From NCBI GenBank assembly GCA_003149835.1, contig QAMX01000102.1, positions 1 through 8,822 on the forward strand: a DNA stretch of 8,822 nucleotides. Direction: 5' to 3'. The notes below the pieces were generated by a model. The model ran no database searches, was not told the origin of the DNA, and saw only the letters and a program-made list of their open reading frames with translations. Source of the stretch: Clostridiales bacterium. GTDB lineage: Bacteria; Bacillota; Clostridia; Oscillospirales; QAMX01. The translations under genes were made by a program, and so were the position numbers. Each line of letters begins with the position of its first letter. Position 1 is the first letter of the stretch. Shown piece by piece: positions 1-6,352 of this stretch.

Positions 1-465
1 TCGCTTGGAGAGGGCTACGCAACACACATGACGGAGGGAAAAATAGATAGCAAACAGAGAGGCGTAATCGGCGGTCATAACCGGAGTGCGTTTGAGGGCG
101 CGCTGAGAGAAGCGGGTTTCAGTGTGGAGGACTGCGTAATCCGAGTGACGGAGCACCCGGAAATCAAAGGCGTATATGAAATCGAGTACCGGATTCCGAG
201 AAGGGAGTACGGGGCGTCGGGAAAATTGGAAGTCATTCCGGGGCAGTATAAAAGGATTGATTATCCGAAAACGGTGTACGATCCTGCGGTGATCTCGGAT
301 GAGCAAATGCGCCAATGGGGAATCGAGGCGATGGAAGAGGGGATTTTGGCAGGACGGATCAAAGGCAGAGGAATATGGGGATATGCAAAGAATGGTTTGA
401 AGTTCAAGGGTTATCTCAATTTAGAGACTGGTGAGATCACCAATTTTTTTCCAATGTTAGAATAA
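1..465 (+). CDS. Polymorphic toxin C-terminal nuclease-like domain (5' end beyond window)
   Basis: The frame is open from base 1, so these 154 residues are the C-terminal end of a larger protein. An ATG at 28 is unlikely to be the true start: it would cut off a candidate catalytic histidine (H9). Visible landmarks are H9 in ATHMTEG, H26 in GVIGGHN, a PKTVYDP block (K90, T91, Y93, D94), a GLKFKGYL block near 133-139 and a TNFFP tail (147-151). Two histidines 17 residues apart followed by a conserved lysine and a C-terminal Thr/Phe motif resemble the EndoU/CdiA-type RNase toxin layout. That match is from memory of the family, not a search. The small acidic gene 31 nt downstream fits a toxin-immunity pair. 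The N-terminal delivery part (LXG, RHS, CdiA or other) is not visible. The toxin-tip reading is fairly secure; the exact nuclease family is not. Confidence 0.65.
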   Translation, partial: SLGEGYATHMTEGKIDSKQRGVIGGHNRSAFEGALREAGFSVEDCVIRVTEHPEIKGVYEIEYRIPRREYGASGKLEVIPGQYKRIDYPKTVYDPAVISDEQMRQWGIEAMEEGILAGRIKGRGIWGYAKNGLKFKGYLNLETGEITNFFPMLE

Positions 466-496
466 ATGTTAGAGTAACTAAAAAAGGAAGAGAAAA

Positions 497-895
497 ATGT
501 ATTCAGACACAAGATATTTACAGTATAGTGACGATGAGAAGGGAAAACGGTTAGTTGATGATTTCTATTTTATACTTATCAATTGGAACATGAAGAAGTA
601 TATCCCTTCGTTGCAAAGGAACGCGCAGTTAGAGGGGATAGCACAAGACGAAGAAATAAGGTTTCACTTTGCCAGTGAGGTGGAGAAGGACGACGAAGAA
701 TACTTCGGCGACAGCGGAGTCATGTTTTACTATGACTATCCCGCAGAGGAAGAGGACACGGCGATCTTTCTGACAAACGAGGAATTTTTCGGAGTGCTGC
801 AAGAGAAGTCGGAGGAATACCTGCAAAAGCACGCCGAGGACAGGCAGGAGGTCGCGGAGCTGCTGAAAGAGATCCGGAAAAAGCTAAACGTATAA
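497..895 (+). CDS. Probable immunity protein for the upstream toxin (CdiI-like)
   Basis: This 132-residue protein is soluble, has no signal peptide or membrane segment, and is strongly acidic, with Asp/Glu clusters at about 50-70 and 80-92. The start is well supported by AGGAAG at 485-490, six bases before the ATG. The C-terminal third (a stretch like FLTNEEFFGVL, then EYLQKHAEDRQEV and a basic amphipathic helix) resembles the ribonuclease-toxin immunity proteins of the CdiI group, in which a 'F..L......Y...H.ED...V' pattern recurs. This resemblance is from memory. The position just after the toxin tip is the standard place for a cognate immunity gene. Such a protein would bind and block the toxin nuclease inside the cell and protect it from kin-delivered toxin. 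It is probably co-transcribed with the toxin, since no separate promoter is evident in the 31-nt gap. Confidence 0.6.
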   Translation: MYSDTRYLQYSDDEKGKRLVDDFYFILINWNMKKYIPSLQRNAQLEGIAQDEEIRFHFASEVEKDDEEYFGDSGVMFYYDYPAEEEDTAIFLTNEEFFGVLQEKSEEYLQKHAEDRQEVAELLKEIRKKLNV

Positions 896-964
896 ATTCA
901 ACGGTAAACGCCGGCGAAAGAGAAAACAAATCCATACGAAAAAACAAACAGCGCGAAGGCCGCC

Positions 965-1022
965 CAAAATGATATGTACCCCCAATACTGGACACCCAGT
1001 ATTGGGGGTACATATCATTTTG
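965..1022. repeat. Perfect 27-bp inverted repeat with IS3-like ends; possible bidirectional terminator
   Basis: Bases 965-991 pair perfectly with 996-1022 around the four-base loop ACAC. Each arm, read inward from its TGATATG tip, runs through TACCCCCAATACTGG, and the left arm continues into ACAC. IS3-family ends share this design: a TGA/TGAT tip, an ACCC block, AATA, then TGGACAC at the inner side. The element may therefore be two insertion-sequence ends with the body lost. It also lies between convergent genes (immunity gene on plus, glycoside hydrolase on minus) and is flanked by AAAA and TTTT, so it could terminate both transcripts. The rest of the 896-1065 gap shows no gene. Confidence 0.75.
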
Positions 1023-1065
1023 ACGTCCGTTTCCTTTTTTAATTCGGTATTTTACCGGGGATATT

Positions 1066-2676
1066 TTAGTCGTCAAACCAAGCGGCAAGGAAAACAGCCG
1101 CGGTGTTCCAATAAACCGTGATCTCATTTCCGGAATAGGACGCGGCGTCGTCGATGAAGCACTTTGCCGGCGGCGTGTCGGGCGCTAAGAATTTTTCTAG
1201 GAACGTGTCGTTTTTGAACACGTTCGGGCCGCCGGAGACAAGCCCGGGAATCGCCTGCTCGACTCCGTCAGAATCGCTCGGGCGGTGGTGCGGATAGTTG
1301 TAGGGGAATGCGCCGAAACCGGTCACATAGCTAAAGCCCGTCGGATTTTCGCCGAAGATGTAGCCGAGCGATCTCAGCGCCACCTCTTCATAGGTTTTGT
1401 TTCCGAAATACTTGTAGCCCAGAATCAGAGCGACCGCCCGGTACAGCAGCGTGACGTTGCTGCCCCATGTGTAGTCCTTATACTCCAGCGGGACGCCGAA
1501 GCCCTCCTGAGAGGCAATCGAAATGAATTCGTCGCAGCGCTTGATGAAAGCGGCCTTGTAGAGATCATACAGCTGCTGATTCGGGTTTTCCATCGAGAAA
1601 ACCTCATACGCCGAGAACCCGCCGACACAGCAGCAGGTGAGATTGACCAGATCCAGCGTTGGGTTCGCCTCGATGATCCGGATGGCTCTCTGGGCATACT
1701 CGTCGTTTCCGGTTTCGCGGTACATGGCCACGGTGGCCCACAAAACTTCGTCGCGCAGGTCGGTGTCGCCGTATTCGCCGGTGAACAGATTTTTCGGATT
1801 CTTGAAGCCGGGATAATCCGGATGCTTTTCCACCCAGTCAAACGCCTTGAAGGCGGCCTCTCTCAGCGTCTGCGCATACTGCGGATCAAACGGCTCAAAT
1901 ACCCGCGCCGTCATCAGCGCACCGGCTGTAAATGTGGCCGTCGCCTCCATTGAACATTCGCAGATTACCAGTTCCCCCACGTCGTTTTCCGGCATGACAG
2001 CGCCGCCGAAGGACCATGTGGTCACCTTGTGATTCACACCGCCGTCCGGATTTGTCAGTTTCAGGAAAAAGTCCATTTCATACTTGATTTCATTGAGCAC
2101 GTCCGGCAGATTGGCGCTGTCGTTTGGAACGTCGAACGAAATGTTCAGGCTGTGCGGGGTGAGCTCATAGGCCATATCGAGCATGGCGACGGCGTTAATG
2201 CCCGCGTTGACATAACGGCCGTAGTCGCCGGCGTCGTGCCAGCCGCCGGAAACCTCTCTGAACGTATGCGTCTGCAAATCGAGGGCTCTGTCGTGATGGC
2301 AGATCTTGTGGGCAAACACACCGGCATATTCAGGCGTGAGCTCCATTCCGCAGCGCTGATAATACAGCGCTTTGAGCATCCCCCTGTTCACATCCCGGTA
2401 CGGATGCTTGGAAATGGTGAAGATTGCGGAGCGGCACAGGTGGGCGACTTCAAGACGGTAGGAGCCTTCCTGCGTAAAATCGCTGAAGTCAAAGACATAA
2501 ACGTCTTCGCCGCTGTTTTTGTCGTTGAGAAAGATCTTGCTTGCCGTGCCCTTGTAGACGGTCTCCATGGTTTTGCTGTCAATGATCAGATATTCGCCGT
2601 CGCAGCGGAAGGTCGCGATCTTCCGATCCTGCGGGCGGTATCCCATCTGATTCAGCCGGATAACTTCCTTGGACAT
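1066..2676 (-). CDS. Glycoside hydrolase family 9 (cytosolic cellulase-like enzyme)
   Basis: Family 9 enzymes are inverting glycosidases acting on beta-glucans and related oligosaccharides. Numbering from a TTG at 2688, an N-terminal Ig-like domain (about 1-95) precedes an alpha/alpha-barrel catalytic domain. Catalytic landmarks are GGWHDAGDYGRY (148-159, with D152 and D155 as base and nucleophile-water ligands), DLRDEVLWA (310-318), GENP...YNYPHHRPS (446-471) and a C-terminal SYSGNEITVYWN with E522 as the expected proton donor. The end is complete, just after the last barrel helix. No signal peptide, dockerin or carbohydrate-binding module is present, so it should act in the cytosol on imported oligosaccharides. 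Family 9 also contains exo-glucosaminidases and cellodextrin-processing enzymes, so cellulose itself need not be the substrate. The start is set at ATG 2676 because AAAGG at 2689-2693 abuts the TTG with no spacing. It is the last gene of the operon. Confidence 0.9.
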   Translation of the reverse strand: MSKEVIRLNQMGYRPQDRKIATFRCDGEYLIIDSKTMETVYKGTASKIFLNDKNSGEDVYVFDFSDFTQEGSYRLEVAHLCRSAIFTISKHPYRDVNRGMLKALYYQRCGMELTPEYAGVFAHKICHHDRALDLQTHTFREVSGGWHDAGDYGRYVNAGINAVAMLDMAYELTPHSLNISFDVPNDSANLPDVLNEIKYEMDFFLKLTNPDGGVNHKVTTWSFGGAVMPENDVGELVICECSMEATATFTAGALMTARVFEPFDPQYAQTLREAAFKAFDWVEKHPDYPGFKNPKNLFTGEYGDTDLRDEVLWATVAMYRETGNDEYAQRAIRIIEANPTLDLVNLTCCCVGGFSAYEVFSMENPNQQLYDLYKAAFIKRCDEFISIASQEGFGVPLEYKDYTWGSNVTLLYRAVALILGYKYFGNKTYEEVALRSLGYIFGENPTGFSYVTGFGAFPYNYPHHRPSDSDGVEQAIPGLVSGGPNVFKNDTFLEKFLAPDTPPAKCFIDDAASYSGNEITVYWNTAAVFLAAWFDD

Positions 2677-2688
2677 AGTCGTTTTCAA

Positions 2689-2693
2689 CCTTT
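2689..2693 (-). promoter_or_regulatory. Ribosome binding site deciding the GH9 start
   Basis: Read on the minus strand this is AAAGG within TGAAAGGTTGAAAA. It touches the TTG at 2688, leaving no spacer, but lies 12 bases before the ATG at 2676. The ATG is therefore the more workable start, though the spacing is longer than ideal. The upstream ADP-ribosylglycohydrolase gene has an almost identical leader, TGAAAGGTAGAAAA. Confidence 0.5.
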
Positions 2694-2748
2694 CATTTCA
2701 TTTCTGCTGATTGATGCGTCTGATTTGTATCGGAAAAACGAATTCGCT

Positions 2749-4542
2749 TTACTCCGCGTCGAAGAGAACGTCGGTGTATCCGTAGAAAGCGCCGATATCG
2801 GCGCTCTCGATACCGGAGGAAACCACGGCGACGAAGTACGGATCGGCCTTTGTGTGGACGGCGATTTCAAGCGTATGCGCCCCCGCCTTCATGTCCCGCT
2901 CCAGCGTTTTGCCCGACGCGGAACGGTGATAAGCCGGCATATAGATGGTGCGCTTGTTCAGATTCAGACAGACCTCGCCGTCCAGCGTCACCGTGATCGG
3001 ATCCTCCGTCGCGATGTTCAGCTTTACGAACCGGTCGGTCGGAATCAGCATATTGGTTTTGAAGAGATAGGTGTCCGCTTTTTCCAGGCCGGCCGGCGCG
3101 ACGCGGTTGCTGTCGAAATCCATGGTCTGGCAGCGGCCGTTGCTCTCGACAAGGAAGCGGAGCTTTGGAACCAGAGTGAAATCAATGGAGCGGGTATCCC
3201 AGACGCGGCGGTCGTGCAGCCGGCTGAAACGGCAGCAGATGTCGTAGCGGTGGGCGAGGTTGCCCTGATGGCGGAAGACGACGGTGCGCTTTTTCTCTTC
3301 AAACGGCATGAATTTCAGGTCTATATCGTTCTGATCCGCGCGGATCATATCGGGATAATCCATGTGCATCCGGAGCGGCAGCTCTGCGTCGGTGTGGTTG
3401 ATCAACGTGAACTCAACGGCCTTTTCGCCGTTTTTGGCGATCGAGGGGCCGCCGGCCTTGAAATCCGCCCGGACTTCAAAGTCGCAAATCCCGCCGTGCG
3501 GCAGATGATAGGTGTATTCGGTGGTGGAGACGTAGATGTCCGCGCGAGCCGATCCGTTAAACGTGAAGTCGCGCTTCCATTCCAGCATGACCTTCTGCGC
3601 GGCGATGCGGGTGCGTTCCGCCAGCTCGGCCATCGTCTTCGGCGCGCAGATTCCCTTGACCTCGGGGCTGACCGCAATGACGTCGCCGACCGGGGCAACC
3701 CATTTCTCGGGGAGCGCCTCGCGGCCGTACAGAATGCCCAGCAGAGCGCCCAGCGTGGCGCATGTGCAGTCTGCGTCATAGCCGCAGTTGACGGTTTTCA
3801 GCAGCGCGTCTTCAAAATCGCTGCCGTATAAAAAGCCGAGAATTGTGATGCCGATATTCTGCGGCGCGTCGGTAAAGTTATTGTTTCTGTGCTTTTCCAG
3901 CATCCGGTCTCTGGCTTCGTCAAACGATTTTCCGTCTTTGTAGGCCTCTCTGACGATGGAAATCGCATCGTAGCAGCGGGATTCCTTCGGAATATAGGAG
4001 AGACCGAGGTCCAAAAGCGCATCCTTGTCGCTTTCGAAGAACGCGGCGGATTCCATGACCGCGAAAAGCACCTCGCCGTAAACGCCTTCGCCGCCGGCAT
4101 GATCGATGACCGCGTCGTTGTAGGCGTAATGCGCGGCGATATCCGGCTGGCCGGGCGCGACCATCGCCCAGATCTCAGAACGGATCGGCGCGCCCATGCA
4201 GTCGGAAAACGGGTTGGAAAACCAGCCGGAGAGCGGAGGCTTGACGCCGCGGCGGAAGTTCATCAGCGCCGCGCCGTATTCGTCATACGGGAAAAACACG
4301 TGCGCCAGCCACTCGCCCGCCAGATTGTCCGGCGTGAGGTTGGGGCCGTGCTGCTCCAACGCATGCAGATTTAAGAGCTGAAGATCGAGATCGTCGTTGG
4401 GCAGGGGCAGCTTGTCTAAGTTGGAATAGAACGTGAGGCTGAGAGGCGGCATGGCGCCCTCGACGGGGCCGCCGAGCGAGCCGCCGATGTTTTTGCCCAT
4501 GTAGCCGCCCAGAATTTTATTCATATATTCGTCGTTGTGCAT
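2749..4542 (-). CDS. ADP-ribosylglycohydrolase-family protein with C-terminal beta-rich extension
   Basis: This 597-residue protein has an all-helical ADP-ribosylglycohydrolase (DraG/ARH) domain in about residues 1-320. It opens with GGYMGKNIGGSLGGP (12-26), has a first acidic metal motif NDDLD (49-53) and a second one GYDADCTCATLGALLG (254-269, D256 and D258). These acidic pairs usually bind two Mg or Mn ions and the ADP-ribose-type sugar. Residues 330-597 form a second, beta-rich part that the basic family lacks and that looks like a carbohydrate- or adhesion-type sandwich module. No signal peptide is seen. AAAGG lies nine bases before the ATG at 4542. It is the middle gene of the operon, 48 bases after the URO-D gene and about 70 bases before the glycoside hydrolase. 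Because it sits with a glycosidase, it may cleave a glycoside in catabolism rather than ADP-ribose from protein; that is inference. Confidence 0.88.
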   Translation of the reverse strand: MHNDEYMNKILGGYMGKNIGGSLGGPVEGAMPPLSLTFYSNLDKLPLPNDDLDLQLLNLHALEQHGPNLTPDNLAGEWLAHVFFPYDEYGAALMNFRRGVKPPLSGWFSNPFSDCMGAPIRSEIWAMVAPGQPDIAAHYAYNDAVIDHAGGEGVYGEVLFAVMESAAFFESDKDALLDLGLSYIPKESRCYDAISIVREAYKDGKSFDEARDRMLEKHRNNNFTDAPQNIGITILGFLYGSDFEDALLKTVNCGYDADCTCATLGALLGILYGREALPEKWVAPVGDVIAVSPEVKGICAPKTMAELAERTRIAAQKVMLEWKRDFTFNGSARADIYVSTTEYTYHLPHGGICDFEVRADFKAGGPSIAKNGEKAVEFTLINHTDAELPLRMHMDYPDMIRADQNDIDLKFMPFEEKKRTVVFRHQGNLAHRYDICCRFSRLHDRRVWDTRSIDFTLVPKLRFLVESNGRCQTMDFDSNRVAPAGLEKADTYLFKTNMLIPTDRFVKLNIATEDPITVTLDGEVCLNLNKRTIYMPAYHRSASGKTLERDMKAGAHTLEIAVHTKADPYFVAVVSSGIESADIGAFYGYTDVLFDAE

Positions 4543-4590
4543 ATTTTTCTACCTTTCATTGGTTTATTGTTTTTTGTTGTTTGGAGTGGG

Positions 4591-5706
4591 TCAAACCGAT
4601 GCCAGCTCCAGCAGGTGCTCTTCATTCCGCTTGACAAACAGCCGGTCCTCTTTGGTCCAGAACTGCGGCCGGCCGCGGTTTTCGTTGCACGGCCAGGGGT
4701 GAATGGTCACGTCGGCGCGGAGGTGCTCGGATTTGATCAGCGAGAACAGGCGGTCGGCGTCGTCCATTCCGCTGTTGGCAATGATGACAAGCCGCTTGTC
4801 GATGCCGTTTTCGACGAGCTGCTCCACCGACATCTGCCCGGCGTTGATGCCGCGGATGTGCGGCGTCCGGTTGATGGCCGGGATGGCTTTGGAAAAATCT
4901 CCGCAGGAGTGAACCGTGAAGCCGCCGAAGACTTCGCCGATTTTGGAGTGGAACGGCGCGTAATAGGCCTCGTAATAGTCCGGCGAGACCATGACCATGC
5001 TGTCCGCCGAAAGCGTCGCACCGCAGTCCTCGGGAATCCAGTCCCATGCGAATAAGTGCGTACCGACGAAGCGCTCCTGCCCGATCACCTCTTTCTGCGC
5101 GTTCCAGAAGTGAATGAAAGCGTCGGAGGTCAGGGTCAGCAGCCTGAAATAACGGTCGGGATCCACATAGGCGGCCGCCAGGAGGTTGTCATACCCCCAG
5201 AGCTGCCCGGCCACATCGACGGGCCCTTGCATATCGGTCACATGCACAGGCATCTGTCCGTCGGTTTCCTCGACAAAGTATTGCTGCATCCGGAGCCAGC
5301 TCTCCGCGAGGCTGCCCGGCAAAACCCTGGCGGGCTCTAAACGGTCGAGATCCTCCGGCGTGTGAAGCAGCCGCACAGCGGAATAATCCGAACCGACCAC
5401 AACCTCTTTGGCGCCGAACATGCTCGGAATCGTCGCCTGACGGCAGCCCGTAAAGAACACCGGGATGAAATCGTCGGCAAAGAAGCCGCGCCAGATAAAT
5501 TCGTCCAGAGAGCGCATCAGCCGCTGCTCGGGCGTGTCCACATCGTCGTAATAGGCGACGGTGAGCGGGTAAGCCACAAAGGGCAGACGGTCGAGCGGTT
5601 TTTCGCCGTGCCAGAGCCGGCGCCAGCGCTCCTTGCTCTTCTCAAGCCGCGATTTTGGATACAGCTCGTTGATCTGCTCAAGCCTGCGTTTGATTTCATC
5701 CCTCAT
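4591..5706 (-). CDS. Uroporphyrinogen decarboxylase-family (URO-D-like) protein
   Basis: This is a 371-residue protein with the TIM-barrel pattern of the URO-D superfamily. That superfamily includes haem-pathway uroporphyrinogen decarboxylase and the corrinoid-dependent methyltransferases of the MtaA/CmuA type. Visible marks are the basic N-terminal helix, DMQGPVDVAGQLWG (158-171), and GGFTVHSCGD (261-270), whose H266-x-C268 together with C340 in HPWPCN gives the H-x-C...C arrangement used for zinc in the methyltransferase branch. The tetrapyrrole-binding N-terminal RxPxW-type signature is not seen, which argues against haem synthesis. It is the first gene of the operon, directly after the promoter at 5752-5780. 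The start at ATG 5706 is set by GGAGGGGG at 5714-5721. A role in moving or removing a methyl group from a glycoside or aromatic substrate is possible, but no corrinoid protein is in view. Confidence 0.85.
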   Translation of the reverse strand: MRDEIKRRLEQINELYPKSRLEKSKERWRRLWHGEKPLDRLPFVAYPLTVAYYDDVDTPEQRLMRSLDEFIWRGFFADDFIPVFFTGCRQATIPSMFGAKEVVVGSDYSAVRLLHTPEDLDRLEPARVLPGSLAESWLRMQQYFVEETDGQMPVHVTDMQGPVDVAGQLWGYDNLLAAAYVDPDRYFRLLTLTSDAFIHFWNAQKEVIGQERFVGTHLFAWDWIPEDCGATLSADSMVMVSPDYYEAYYAPFHSKIGEVFGGFTVHSCGDFSKAIPAINRTPHIRGINAGQMSVEQLVENGIDKRLVIIANSGMDDADRLFSLIKSEHLRADVTIHPWPCNENRGRPQFWTKEDRLFVKRNEEHLLELASV

Positions 5707-5713
5707 ATAAATT

Positions 5714-5721
5714 CCCCCTCC
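5714..5721 (-). promoter_or_regulatory. Strong ribosome binding site of the URO-D gene
   Basis: On the minus strand this reads GGAGGGGG, seven bases before the ATG at 5706. It rules out the longer TTG-initiated frame at 5733, within which the Shine-Dalgarno site would be internal coding sequence. Confidence 0.8.
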
Positions 5722-5751
5722 GGTTGCCCGCAATGCGTATAGGATAGCGTT

Positions 5752-5780
5752 ATTATAGCAATGCCGGATGAATTATGCAA
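5752..5780 (-). promoter_or_regulatory. Sigma-A promoter of the URO-D/ADPRH/GH9 operon
   Basis: On the minus strand, TTGCAT (5775-5780) and TATAAT (5752-5757) are separated by exactly 17 bases. Transcription should begin near 5745, giving a leader of about 40 bases before the URO-D start. A seven-base direct repeat GCATTGC (5758-5764 and 5730-5736) flanks the -10 and start site and is a possible regulator target. Confidence 0.75.
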
Positions 5781-5834
5781 GACTCTGTTTAGAGCGATGT
5801 AAAGATTTTCGGGAACAAAACTGCTTCTTATCTT

Positions 5835-6017
5835 TTAGATGCGATTGTAAATGGTATGTATGCACTGTATCATGCGTCCTTGTTCAGCCAAAGGGGGGAT
5901 TGGAAGCAAAATAGCGGACAATTGATCGGCAGAAATATGGACAATGATATCACCGGTTGCCAGGTTAGCTTTCCGATTCATTGCATATGGCGAATACATT
6001 GCGGTTTCCTGGGCAAA
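5835..6017 (-). pseudogene. Remnant of a type I restriction HsdS specificity subunit
   Basis: A 60-codon minus-strand frame, with no proper start, encodes ATGDIIVHIS followed by SADQLSAILLPIPPLAEQ and ends at a TAA at 5835-5837. The sequence 'L..ILLPIPPLAEQ.R' before a helix is the hallmark of the end of a target-recognition domain in HsdS proteins, which give type I restriction-modification systems their DNA specificity. A complete HsdS has about 400 residues and two recognition domains, so this is only one domain end. It has no Shine-Dalgarno site. The frame stays open back through the hairpin at 6021-6065 to the end of the tRNA gene, which is presumably coincidence. No hsdM or hsdR is in the window. 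Base composition is AT-richer than the adjoining operon. I infer a relic of DNA once inserted beside the tRNA. Confidence 0.65.
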
Positions 6018-6020
6018 GCA

Positions 6021-6065
6021 AAAGACCGTTACTCCGATACGCTTGGTATCAAAATAACGGTCTTT
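6021..6065 (-). terminator. Terminator-like hairpin after tRNA-Ala
   Basis: Eleven outer base pairs (6021-6031 with 6055-6065) and five inner pairs (GATAC 6036-6040 with GTATC 6046-6050) are concentric around a four-by-four internal loop. On the minus strand the structure starts three bases after the tRNA CCA end and is followed by TGCTTTG, a weak T-rich tail. Seen on the plus strand, it is followed by ATTTGG. Termination of the tRNA transcript is the most natural role. Confidence 0.6.
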
Positions 6066-6068
6066 ATT

Positions 6069-6144
6069 TGGTGGAGATGAAGGGATTCGAACCCTCGACC
6101 CCTACGTTGCGAACGTAATGCTCTCCCAGCTGAGCTACACCCCC
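6069..6144 (-). tRNA. tRNA-Ala (anticodon CGC)
   Basis: The 76-base gene folds fully. The acceptor stem GGGGGTG pairs with CATCTCC and includes the G3:U70 wobble that identifies alanine tRNAs. The D arm is GCTC...GAGC, the anticodon stem is TTACG/CGTAG with loop TTCGCAA, and the T arm has loop TTCGAAT. The anticodon CGC reads GCG. The CCA end is encoded (ACCA at 6069-6072). It has its own promoter at 6164-6191. Its 3' end faces the HsdS remnant and the operon, the side on which tRNA-targeting integrases normally insert DNA. Confidence 0.97.
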
Positions 6145-6163
6145 ATGCCGCAAATACTTATTT

Positions 6164-6191
6164 ATTATACCACGATTTTGGCTTTTGTCAA
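6164..6191 (-). promoter_or_regulatory. Consensus promoter of tRNA-Ala
   Basis: On the minus strand, perfect TTGACA (6186-6191) and TATAAT (6164-6169) are separated by 16 bases, with transcription starting about a dozen bases before the tRNA 5' end. An A8 tract lies upstream at 6205-6212, in the place of an UP element, as expected for stable-RNA promoters. Confidence 0.9.
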
Positions 6192-6253
6192 GAGCCTGAC
6201 CGCATTTTTTTTGCAGAAATTTGGGAGAACGCTGACTGAGCAGAATCTGAACG

Positions 6254-6306
6254 GCGTTTGCTTGCCGCCGCGTCGCCGCTTTGCGGCCGCGGCGGCAAGC
6301 AAACGC
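6254..6306. repeat. Perfect 19-bp GC-rich hairpin without T tract
   Basis: Bases 6254-6272 pair with 6288-6306 without mismatch, around a 15-base loop that itself contains CCGC/GCGG. It lies 47 bases after the stop codon of the ABC transporter gene. Neither strand has a T run after the stem, so it is not a classic intrinsic terminator. It may still stop transcription or protect the transporter mRNA 3' end. Apart from this hairpin and the tRNA promoter, 6145-6352 shows nothing. Confidence 0.7.
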
Positions 6307-6352
6307 TCTGTCTCAAAGCGCGCCTCCGTTTCCTGACGGCGCGGAATGCGGG

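Noticed and set aside
1045..1057. CGGTA/TACCG hairpin just past the GH9 stop as its terminator
   Set aside because: On the minus strand the stem is followed by A residues rather than T, so it lacks the needed tail.
720..1127. A 135-codon minus-strand frame across the immunity gene and the palindrome
   Set aside because: It overlaps two better-supported genes, spans the inverted repeat and shows no protein family character.
2029..3831. A 600-codon open frame on the plus strand
   Set aside because: It is wholly antisense to the GH9 and ADP-ribosylglycohydrolase genes, has no family-like motifs and arises from their GC-rich codon use.
5856..6080. A 74-codon plus-strand frame in the tRNA/operon gap
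   Set aside because: It has no Shine-Dalgarno site, runs into the tRNA gene, and is opposite the HsdS-like reading frame, which has a recognisable motif.
6205..6212. T8 run as an intrinsic terminator on the plus strand
   Set aside because: No adequate stem precedes it and no plus-strand gene ends there. On the minus strand it is an A-tract upstream of the tRNA promoter.
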